Below are positions 47,775 to 57,351 of a stretch of 64,000 nucleotides of DNA, piece after piece (the first letter of the stretch is position 1; each line of letters opens with the position of its first letter). A program made the translations under genes and the position numbers. The DNA comes from Hydrogenophaga aromaticivorans (GTDB lineage Bacteria > Pseudomonadota > Gammaproteobacteria > Burkholderiales > Burkholderiaceae_C): contig NZ_VYGV01000015.1 of assembly GCF_013387465.1 (NCBI RefSeq), positions 247,938 to 311,937 of the forward strand, written 5' to 3'. The notes under the pieces are model-generated. The model was not told the origin of the DNA. It did not search any database and saw only the letters and a list, made by a program, of their open reading frames with translations.

Positions 47775-48734
47775 TCAGTCCGCCGGCTGGATCTGCACCT
47801 GCGGCAGCAGGCGCTGCACATCCTCGGGGCTGCACAGGCCGGTGCCGATCGAGAGCAGCGTGGCGGAACCGGCGGCGACGCCGAGCGCAAAGGCTTCCTG
47901 CAAAGGTTGGTGCTGCTGCAGCGCGGCCACCATGCCACCCACGAAGCTGTCGCCCGCGCCGACCGCGCTGGCCACGGGGATGTCCAGCGGTGCGGCGCGC
48001 CAGCTCGCGTCGCGCGTGACCAGCAGGGCGCCCAGGTGGCCCAGCGTCAGTGCCACGACTTCGGTCATGCCACGTTGGATCAGCTGGCGGGCCGCGCCCA
48101 GCCACTGTTCTGGGGCCTCCAGCGCCTCACCGCTGAGTTCGGCGAGTTCGCGCAGGTTGGGCTTGAAGAGGTACACGCCCTCGGCCAGCGCGGCGGCCAG
48201 CGCCGGCCCCGAGGTGTCGAGCACCAGGCGCGCTCCGCGCTCGCGGCACAGGCGCGCCAGCCGCGCATAGAAATCCACCGGCGCGCCGGGCGGCAGGCTG
48301 CCGCTGGCGACCAGCAGGTCGGGGAATTCGGGCAGCTGTTCCAGATGGCTCAGACAGGCCTGCCATTCGCCTTCGGTCAGGTGCGGGCCGGGCATGACGA
48401 AGCGGAACTCGGCGCCGGTGCTGTGTTCGTGCACCGTGAAACTGACGCGCGTTTCGTCGGCGATCGGCAGGAACACGCTGGGGATGCCCTCTTCGCGCAT
48501 GCGCGTCTCCAGCCAGTGGCCGGCCGAACCGCCGGTGGGACACAGCGACGTGCATTCGCCGCCCAGGCGGGTGAGCACGCGCGCCACGTTGATGCCGCCG
48601 CCGCCCGCGTCGTGCAGCGTGTCGCCGCAACGCAGCTTGTGCGTGGGCACCACGCGCTCGGTTTCGGTCGCCAGGTCGACCGAGGGGTTCATCGTCAGGC
48701 AGAGGACGCGCAGTTGGGCTTCTTGTGTGTTCAT
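47775..48734 (-). CDS. PfkB-family hexose kinase (1-phosphofructokinase-like)
   Basis: A 319-aa ribokinase-fold kinase starting LRVLCLTMNPSVDLATETE, with DAGGGGINVARVLTRLGGE for sugar binding and the catalytic SAVGAGDSFVGGMV. The pattern is closest to 1-phosphofructokinase / 6-phosphofructokinase-2 (PfkB) enzymes, which phosphorylate fructose-1-P, fructose-6-P or tagatose-6-P. No PTS or sugar genes are adjacent, so the substrate is open. ATG 48734 is the natural start. Confidence 0.87.
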   Translation of the reverse strand: MNTQEAQLRVLCLTMNPSVDLATETERVVPTHKLRCGDTLHDAGGGGINVARVLTRLGGECTSLCPTGGSAGHWLETRMREEGIPSVFLPIADETRVSFTVHEHSTGAEFRFVMPGPHLTEGEWQACLSHLEQLPEFPDLLVASGSLPPGAPVDFYARLARLCRERGARLVLDTSGPALAAALAEGVYLFKPNLRELAELSGEALEAPEQWLGAARQLIQRGMTEVVALTLGHLGALLVTRDASWRAAPLDIPVASAVGAGDSFVGGMVAALQQHQPLQEAFALGVAAGSATLLSIGTGLCSPEDVQRLLPQVQIQPAD

Positions 48735-48775
48735 GCTGGGGTTCTACCCGAAAACCATGACGCCCGATCGGTGGA

Positions 48776-49351
48776 TCAACGCAGGTGTTTCAGGCGTTTG
48801 GCGGCGAACGCCTCGCTGACCCGCAGGCCACGGGTGCCCGGCACCAGCTGGAAGGCCTCACCCGCTTGGATGGTGCCGGTCCGCACCACGGCAAGGTAAA
48901 AGCCGGAACACAGCCGCTCCATCATGAGCCGACCCGCCTGGTTCAGCCCCATGACGGCGTTGAACTTGAAGCAGGGCTCGCGCGGCGCGGTCACGCGCAG
49001 CACGCAACCAGGAAAGTGCAGCTCGTCGCCGATCCAGACCTCGTGCTCCAGCAGGCCTTCGATGCCGAGGTTCTCGCCCATGAAGCCGGGCGGCAGCGCT
49101 TCGTCGAACAGGCTCACGCCGGCATCCCGGCGCTGCGCCTGCCAGAACGGGAGGTGTTCCACCGGATAGGCGTAGACCGCTTTGCCGAGCCCGCCGTGAA
49201 CACTCGGGTCGGCCTGCTCGTCGCCGGCCAGGCCCAGCGGACCCACGGCCACCGGGCCGCTGACCGGCGCTTTGCCGATGGCCGAAAGCACGCTGCGTGT
49301 ACCGATCCGCAGGGGACGGGCGTTGCCGGTGTTGACGCTCAGGACACGCAT
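48776..49351 (-). CDS. MOSC-domain protein (YiiM-like)
   Basis: A 191-aa protein of the MOSC family with LAGDEQADPSVHGGLGKAVY, GFMGENLGIEG and the conserved Cys in PREPCFKFNAVMG. MOSC proteins handle sulfur carried on a Cys, often in molybdenum-cofactor enzymes; YiiM-like members act on N-hydroxylated compounds. It starts 26 nt after the pepP stop on the same strand, so the two are probably co-transcribed. Confidence 0.88.
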   Translation of the reverse strand: MRVLSVNTGNARPLRIGTRSVLSAIGKAPVSGPVAVGPLGLAGDEQADPSVHGGLGKAVYAYPVEHLPFWQAQRRDAGVSLFDEALPPGFMGENLGIEGLLEHEVWIGDELHFPGCVLRVTAPREPCFKFNAVMGLNQAGRLMMERLCSGFYLAVVRTGTIQAGEAFQLVPGTRGLRVSEAFAAKRLKHLR

Positions 49352-49377
49352 CGTTGACGAAGTCGCCGCGACGAGCG

Positions 49378-50775
49378 TCAGCCGCGCATCAGCGCTTCGA
49401 TCTCGTCGGCCTGCACCGGCACGCCGCGGCTGATGAGTTCGCAGCCGGTGGCGGTGACGATGGCGTCGTCTTCGATGCGGATGCCGATGTTCCAGAAGTG
49501 TTCCGGCACGCCCTCGCCCGGGCGCACGTACAGCCCGGGCTCGATGGTGAGGACCATGCCGGGCTGGAGGATGCGGCTGGGGCGGTCCTTGATGAGCTCG
49601 CCCGAGAGCGGGTCCTTGCGTTCGTTGACGGTACCGATCTCCGACGGTTCCACGTAGCCGCCGCAGTCGTGCACGTCCATGCCCAGCCAGTGGCCGGTGC
49701 GGTGCATGTAGAACGGAAAGTAGCTGCGGTTGGTGATCACGTCCTGCGCGCTGCCCACCTTGTTCTTGTCGAGCAGGCCGACGTCGAGCAGGCCCTGCGC
49801 CAGCACGGCGACCGTGGCTTCGTGCGGGTCGGTGAAACGCGCGCCGGCTTTCGTCGCCGTCACCGCCGCTTCCTGCGAGGCCAGCACCAGGTCGTACAGC
49901 GTGCGCTGCGGGCCGGTGAAGCTGCCGTTGGCGGGGAAGGTGCGGGTGATGTCGCTGGCGTAGCCGTCGAGCTCGCAGCCGGCGTCGATCAGCACCAGCT
50001 CGCCGCTGCGGATGGGCGCGGTGTCGGCGCGGTAATGCAGGATGCAGGCGTTGGCGCCGGCGGCGACGATGCTGCCGTAGGCCGGGTACTGCGAGCCCTG
50101 CTGGCGGAACTCGTGCAGCAGCTCGGCGTCGAGGTGGTACTCGCGCACGTCCTGGCCCGCACGCAGCATGGCGGCGCAGCGCTGCATGGCGCGGATGTGG
50201 GCACGCGCGCTGATCTGCGCGGCGCGGCGCATCACGTCCTGTTCGTGCGCATCCTTGGTCAGGCGCATCTCGTCCAGCAGGGCGCAGAGGTCGCGCTGCG
50301 ACTCGGGGCACAGGGCGCCGTAGCGCACGCGGGCACGCACCGGCTGCAGCCACTGATTGACGCGGCTCTCCAGCCCCTCGTGGGTGGCAAACGGGTACCA
50401 GACCACGCTGCGGTTTTCCAGCAGCCGGGGCAGGCGCTGGTCGAGTTCGGCCACGGAAAACGCGGCCTGCACGCCGAGCGCGTCGGGCGCGGCGTCCGGG
50501 CCCAGCCGCAGGCCGTCCCAGATCTCGCGCTCGGCGTCTTTCGGGTTGCAAAACAGCGTGCTCTCGCCTTCGGCGGTGATCACCAGCCAAGCCTTGGGTT
50601 CGGTGAAGCCGGTCAGGTAATAGAAGTAGCTGTCGTGCCGGAACAGGAAGTCGCTGTCGCGGTTGCGCTGCTGCTCGGGCGCGGTGGGCACGATGGCGAT
50701 GCCACCGGGGCCGAGCTGGGCAGCGAGCTGCGCGCGGCGTTGGGTGTAGAGGGCGTGGGAGGTGTGTGCGTCCAT
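49378..50775 (-). CDS. pepP: Xaa-Pro aminopeptidase PepP
   Basis: A 465-aa M24B metallopeptidase that removes an N-terminal residue before proline. The creatinase-like N-terminal domain carries SDFLFRHDSYFYYLTGF; the metal ligands are Asp/Asp in IDAGCELDGYASDITRTF, His in HRTGHWLGMDVHD, Glu in LTIEPGLYV and Glu in GIRIEDDA. GGAGAATG precedes ATG 50775; the longer frame to 50910 would read the upstream repeat. It is downstream of murU with copy 4 of the repeat between them. Confidence 0.94.
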   Translation of the reverse strand: MDAHTSHALYTQRRAQLAAQLGPGGIAIVPTAPEQQRNRDSDFLFRHDSYFYYLTGFTEPKAWLVITAEGESTLFCNPKDAEREIWDGLRLGPDAAPDALGVQAAFSVAELDQRLPRLLENRSVVWYPFATHEGLESRVNQWLQPVRARVRYGALCPESQRDLCALLDEMRLTKDAHEQDVMRRAAQISARAHIRAMQRCAAMLRAGQDVREYHLDAELLHEFRQQGSQYPAYGSIVAAGANACILHYRADTAPIRSGELVLIDAGCELDGYASDITRTFPANGSFTGPQRTLYDLVLASQEAAVTATKAGARFTDPHEATVAVLAQGLLDVGLLDKNKVGSAQDVITNRSYFPFYMHRTGHWLGMDVHDCGGYVEPSEIGTVNERKDPLSGELIKDRPSRILQPGMVLTIEPGLYVRPGEGVPEHFWNIGIRIEDDAIVTATGCELISRGVPVQADEIEALMRG

Positions 50776-50839
50776 GGACGCATTCTCCGTGTTTTGCAAC
50801 GACCCCGCAGTGCCACTGTCCGGCGCGCAGTTCAACCAA

Positions 50840-50932
50840 GGATGCGGTGGAACCGGCTTCGACGGGACGAAGAGGCATCGGCTCCGACGATGACGCGGCC
50901 TGCAAGGCACGCCGCAGGCGGCGCGGGGGGAG
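50840..50932 (-). repeat. 3'-UTR hairpin repeat, copy 4 (after murU; diverged)
   Basis: Begins about 10 nt after the stop at 50942 with CTCCCCCCGCGCC-GCCTGCGGCG. The middle hairpin is replaced by a TGCCTTGCAGGC-type one, and the distal part keeps GAAGCCGGTTCCACC. It is the most degenerate copy but has the same position and sense. Confidence 0.7.
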
Positions 50933-50941
50933 CCGATTGCT

Positions 50942-51694
50942 TCAGCCCAGTTCTTTCAGGCGCTCGGGTGTGCCGACATCGGTCCAGGGGCCGGTGTAGA
51001 GCTCGGCGCTCACGAGCCCGGCGTCCATGGCCTGGCGCAGCAGCGGCGCCAGAGGTGCGGCGGTGCCCTGCGGGTTGCCGGGGATGGTTTCGCACCACGG
51101 GGCTTCAAACAGCGCGCGGCGGTACAGGCCGATGGTGCTGTAGGTGTGTTTCTGGTCGGCCTGGTTCAGCGCCCGGCCGTCGGCGGCCAGGCCGAAGTCG
51201 CCTTGGGGGTTGTGCGCCGGGTTGGGCACCAGCCAGATATGCGCCAGCAGGCCGCTGGCGCTGAAGCGGTCCACGCTGGCCTGGGTGAAGGGAAAGCCGG
51301 GCACGTAGACGTCGCCCGCCAGCACCCAGAACACCTCGCCCAGCAGCGGCAGCGCGCGCGAAATACCACCCGCGGTTTCGAGCGCGTAGCCGAAGTCCTG
51401 GCCTTCGTGTGAAAACGCAACCTCGGCGCCCGGGTGGGCTTGTGGCCAGTCGGCGAACTCCTGCTCGATCTGCTCGCCCAGCCAGGCGGTGTTGACCACC
51501 AGTCGGGAGAAGCCACCCTGGTGCAGCGCTTCCATCTCCCACTGCATCAGCGGCTTGCCCTGCACCCGCAGCAAAGGCTTGGGTGTCACGTCGGTCAGCG
51601 GGCGCATGCGCATGCCGCGCCCGGCGGCCAGGATCATGGCGGGGATGGTGGCTTTCGCGGTGGTGTGGGGCAAGGTCACGTCTGCATTATTCAC
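50942..51694 (-). CDS. murU: N-acetylmuramate-1-phosphate uridylyltransferase MurU
   Basis: A 250-aa nucleotidyltransferase with AMILAAGRGMRMRPLTDVTP (GxGxRxxPLT), KPLLRVQGKPLM and FWVLAGDVYVPGF. It converts MurNAc-alpha-1-P to UDP-MurNAc. Together with AmgK (23.0-24.1 kb) it completes the recycling route that avoids MurA, which in pseudomonads lowers fosfomycin sensitivity. The GTG start at 51694 is provisional; GTG 51679 and ATG 51637 are also in frame. A glucose-1-P thymidylyltransferase is the alternative but fits the length less well. Confidence 0.83.
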   Translation of the reverse strand: MNNADVTLPHTTAKATIPAMILAAGRGMRMRPLTDVTPKPLLRVQGKPLMQWEMEALHQGGFSRLVVNTAWLGEQIEQEFADWPQAHPGAEVAFSHEGQDFGYALETAGGISRALPLLGEVFWVLAGDVYVPGFPFTQASVDRFSASGLLAHIWLVPNPAHNPQGDFGLAADGRALNQADQKHTYSTIGLYRRALFEAPWCETIPGNPQGTAAPLAPLLRQAMDAGLVSAELYTGPWTDVGTPERLKELG

Positions 51695-51780
51695 GAGCCG
51701 CCAGGGCCGGACGGGCGGCCCGATAAAATCTCGGGTTTGGCGCCCTGGGCGCTGTCATCCCACCTCACCACGGTTCATCC

Positions 51781-54919
<3,139 letters not shown>

Positions 54920-54923
54920 GGCA

Positions 54924-55003
54924 CCTCCTGCGCCGCTTCGTAGCTTCCCCCGGAAGGGGCCGCACCCGGTGGCCCGGCGGAGCCGGCTCTACGGGTGCCC
55001 TGG
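54924..55003 (+). repeat. 3'-UTR hairpin repeat, copy 5 (after gap; only plus-strand copy)
   Basis: Read in the plus sense: CCTGCGCCGCTTCG, TTCCCCCGGAAGGGG, then CGCACCCGGTGGCCCGGCGGAGCCGG...GGGTGCCC. It is on the opposite DNA strand from the other six copies, but so is its host gene, so the sense relation to the gene is the same. Confidence 0.82.
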
Positions 55004-55046
55004 AATGAAAAAAAGCCGCTGTGAAAACAGCGGCTTTTTTTCATTC
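55003..55046. terminator. Bidirectional terminator with 20-bp perfect arms and GAAA loop
   Basis: Arms 55003-55022 and 55027-55046 are perfectly complementary around a GAAA tetraloop, with A7 and T7 runs. It ends gap on one strand and the SPOR gene on the other; the SPOR stop codon (55041-55043) lies inside the arm. Confidence 0.93.
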
Positions 55047-55799
55047 GCAGGGCTGGAGTCTTTTGCCCGCGAGAGCAGCGCCGAGGCCACTCACAGCGTT
55101 GCGCTGCGCTTCGGTGGCGGCGGGCAGGCGCAGGACAAAGTTGGTGCCTTCGGGCCGCTCCACCGCCACGCGCGCGGTGCGCACGCCCTTTTTGCTCAGG
55201 TCCTGCAGGGCCTGTTCGGCCGAGGCTTCGCTGGAGAAGGTGCCCAGCGCCAGACCGCGTCCGAGTGCTGGCACCGTGACTTCCCGGAATTCGATCTTGA
55301 TGTCGCGCAGTTCGGTCTTTTTGCGCGCCATCTGCTCGTCGTTGTAGCGTCCCATGTAGACAATCCAGCGGCCTCCGCTGAGAACTTCGTTGAGCCGCCA
55401 GGCGCCGTCGGGCAGGCCCAGTTGTTGCAGGGCACTGCGCAACACATCGGCCTGGGCTGGCGAGTAGATGGCGGCTTGCCAACAAGCGGTGGCGGGCGTG
55501 TTGTCGGTCTGGGGCTTGGCAGGGACTTCGGGGGCCGCAACCGTGGTCGCTGCCATTGCCTCTGGCGCTGGAGCGGGTGGTGTTGGGGGCGCCGCCGTCG
55601 GTGCCGTGGCGTTCGATGGCGCCTCGGCCGGCCGGGGGGCGTTGAGCAGGCGCAAGCCCTCGGGCTTGATCTGGGATCGCAACCGCTCGGGCTCGGACTG
55701 CACCACCGGTTTCAGGCCCAGGGCGCCCAGGTACCCTTGGGTCCAGGCGAAATAGCCCGCGTTGGCCAGCACCAGCAACCAGATCACCACCCTCAACAT
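55041..55799 (-). CDS. SPOR-domain membrane-anchored protein
   Basis: A 252-aa protein with an N-terminal membrane anchor (VVIWLLVLANAGYFAWTQG), a Pro/Ala-rich periplasmic linker (residues about 55-95) and a C-terminal SPOR-like domain (VPALGRGLALGTFSSEASAE, then QALQDLSKKGVRTARV). SPOR domains bind denuded septal peptidoglycan, so a cell-division or envelope role is likely. It overlaps the birA stop by 7 bp, and its own stop codon falls within the terminator stem. Confidence 0.82.
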   Translation of the reverse strand: MLRVVIWLLVLANAGYFAWTQGYLGALGLKPVVQSEPERLRSQIKPEGLRLLNAPRPAEAPSNATAPTAAPPTPPAPAPEAMAATTVAAPEVPAKPQTDNTPATACWQAAIYSPAQADVLRSALQQLGLPDGAWRLNEVLSGGRWIVYMGRYNDEQMARKKTELRDIKIEFREVTVPALGRGLALGTFSSEASAEQALQDLSKKGVRTARVAVERPEGTNFVLRLPAATEAQRNAVSGLGAALAGKRLQPCE

Positions 55800-56605
55800 G
55801 GCCGCACACTCACTTCCGAACTGGTGACCGCCTGCATGCCCTGGTCGGTCTGAACCAGCAAGGCCCCTTGCGGGCTCACACCACAGGCGGTTCCCTGGGT
55901 GCCGTCGGACAGGCGCACACTTTGCCCCTGGAGCGCATCGCGCCGGGCGAAACGCTCGGCAAAGGCGGTGAAGCCTTGCGACTCAAAGGCCTGGATGTCG
56001 CGCACCAGCGCGGGCGCCACCCGTGCCAGCGCCTCGCCCGCGGTCAGGCCCACCAGCACCTCGGACAAGCCGGCGGGCGCCATGGCGGGCAGCAGCGCGT
56101 CCGGGCTGGCCAGGGCGCTCACGGCCGCGGCTTCGGGGCGGGCGATGTTGATGCCCACGCCCACCACGACCAAGCGCGGGTGTGTGGCAGCGCTGCCGAC
56201 CGATGTGCCGTTGCTGGCGGTTTCCACCAGGATGCCACCGAGCTTGCGCTGGTGCAGCCAGAGGTCGTTGGGCCACTTGAGCCGCACATCCGGGTGCAGG
56301 CTCTCGGCCAGGCTCACGCCGACCGCCAGAGACAGGCCGGACCAGTCGGCCGGCGCCAGCGGCAGCGCGAGCGAAAAGGTGAGCGACTGGCCGGCCTTGC
56401 TGTGCCAGCCCTTGCCCAGACGACCGCGCCCGGCGGTCTGCTCGTCGGCCGCCAGCAGCACCGGCTCCATCAACCCGGCGCGCGCGCGGCGCATGAGCTC
56501 GCTGCTGGTGGAGTCGATGCTGGGCAGCACCTCGACCGTGAAACCCGGCAGATCGGGCACGACCGCCTGCCAGACGGCCTCGACGTGGGCGAGCAGGTCA
56601 GACAT
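55793..56605 (-). CDS. birA: Biotin-[acetyl-CoA-carboxylase] ligase BirA
   Basis: A 270-aa class I biotin protein ligase without the N-terminal repressor helix-turn-helix of E. coli BirA. The biotin/ATP site is seen in QTAGRGRLGKGWHSKAGQSL, VRLKWPNDLWLHQRKLGGIL and VVGVGINI. It attaches biotin to the carboxyl-carrier protein of acetyl-CoA carboxylase. ATG 56605 was preferred to the frame opening at 56644. Downstream of the SET gene and its 3' repeat, and overlapping the SPOR gene. Confidence 0.93.
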   Translation of the reverse strand: MSDLLAHVEAVWQAVVPDLPGFTVEVLPSIDSTSSELMRRARAGLMEPVLLAADEQTAGRGRLGKGWHSKAGQSLTFSLALPLAPADWSGLSLAVGVSLAESLHPDVRLKWPNDLWLHQRKLGGILVETASNGTSVGSAATHPRLVVVGVGINIARPEAAAVSALASPDALLPAMAPAGLSEVLVGLTAGEALARVAPALVRDIQAFESQGFTAFAERFARRDALQGQSVRLSDGTQGTACGVSPQGALLVQTDQGMQAVTSSEVSVRPC

Positions 56606-56631
56606 GGTCGGAGAGGCGCGCCTGCAGCCCA

Positions 56632-56707
56632 GAACACCGCGCAACCGGCTTTGCCGGGGCGCTGGTGTTGTCCCCTTGGGGGGAAGACGCGAAGCGGCGC
56701 AGGGGGG
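56632..56707 (-). repeat. 3'-UTR hairpin repeat, copy 6 (abuts the SET gene stop)
   Basis: Begins immediately after the stop codon at 56708-56710: CCCCCCTGCGCCGCTTCGCG, TTCCCCCCAAGGGGA, then ACACCAGCGCCCCGGCAAAGCCGG...GCGGTGT. Confidence 0.86.
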
Positions 56708-57253
56708 TCATCCCAGTTTCGTGGCACGGCCACCGCGCTTCGGCGCCAGCAGCGTGCCGCGGCAGTTCTTGGCGCCGCACCAGCAGGGGTACTCGGCCTT
56801 GAGCTTCGGGGTGTAGGGCTCGTCGATCACCAGGCCGTAGTCGTAGAACAGCTCTTCGCCCGCGGCGATGTTGCGCTGGGCGCGGATGAAGACCCGGCCG
56901 TCGTCCACCTCGGCTTCGCAGTTGGGGTTGCAGCTGTGGTTGATCCAGCGCGAGGAGTTGCCGCCCACCTTGGCGTCGATGACGTGGCCTTCATCGATGT
57001 GGAAATAGAAGGTGTGGTTCGGATCGCTGGGGTCGTGGGGGTGGCGCCTGAGCGCCTCGTCCCAGCTGATGATCTCGCCCACGTATTCAATCAGGGTCTC
57101 ACCTTCGGCCAGATCCACGACGGCGTAGACGCCCTTGCCGTGCACGCCGGAGCGCCGCGTCTGGATGCGCCGGCTGCTGGCAGCGGGCGTTTTGGTGGCG
57201 GAAGCGGCGCGCGTCTGGCGGGGGCTTTTTGCGAAACCTGCGGTTTTCGTCAC
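56708..57253 (-). CDS. SET-domain protein-lysine methyltransferase
   Basis: A 181-aa protein: a Lys/Arg/Ala-rich basic N-terminus (residues 1-30), a SET domain with SGVHGKGVYAVVDLAEGE, the SAM/catalytic NHSCNPNC at 105-112 and Tyr in FYDYG (137-139), and a post-SET zinc motif CWCGAKNC (Cys157, 159, 164). All core catalytic elements are intact. The start is GTG 57253. Eukaryotic homologues methylate histone lysines; bacterial targets are mostly unknown. It is divergent from a topoisomerase with a histone-H1-like tail, an attractive substrate (inference). Confidence 0.88.
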   Translation of the reverse strand: MTKTAGFAKSPRQTRAASATKTPAASSRRIQTRRSGVHGKGVYAVVDLAEGETLIEYVGEIISWDEALRRHPHDPSDPNHTFYFHIDEGHVIDAKVGGNSSRWINHSCNPNCEAEVDDGRVFIRAQRNIAAGEELFYDYGLVIDEPYTPKLKAEYPCWCGAKNCRGTLLAPKRGGRATKLG

Positions 57254-57286
57254 GGCCGGAATTTTTGGTAAGGTTGATTCATGCAG

Positions 57287-57335
57287 GTGCGCGCGTGTGT
57301 GTGCGTACCCATGTGTGCGCGTGCATGCGCGCGTG
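57287..57335. other. Alternating purine-pyrimidine (Z-DNA-prone) tract in a divergent promoter
   Basis: 57287-57308 is 22 nt of unbroken purine-pyrimidine alternation (GT, GC and GTAC steps). After CC, 57311-57335 is another 25 nt of perfect alternation. It occupies half of the 98-bp gap between the SET gene and topB. Confidence 0.85.
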
Positions 57336-57351
57336 AAAGCTGATTGTAGAG

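Noticed and set aside
51721-51780. A riboswitch or attenuator in the tkt leader
   Set aside because: Only a short GCGCCC/GGCGC hairpin and CCCGAT/ATCTCGGG pairing are visible, with no known consensus and no T-run.
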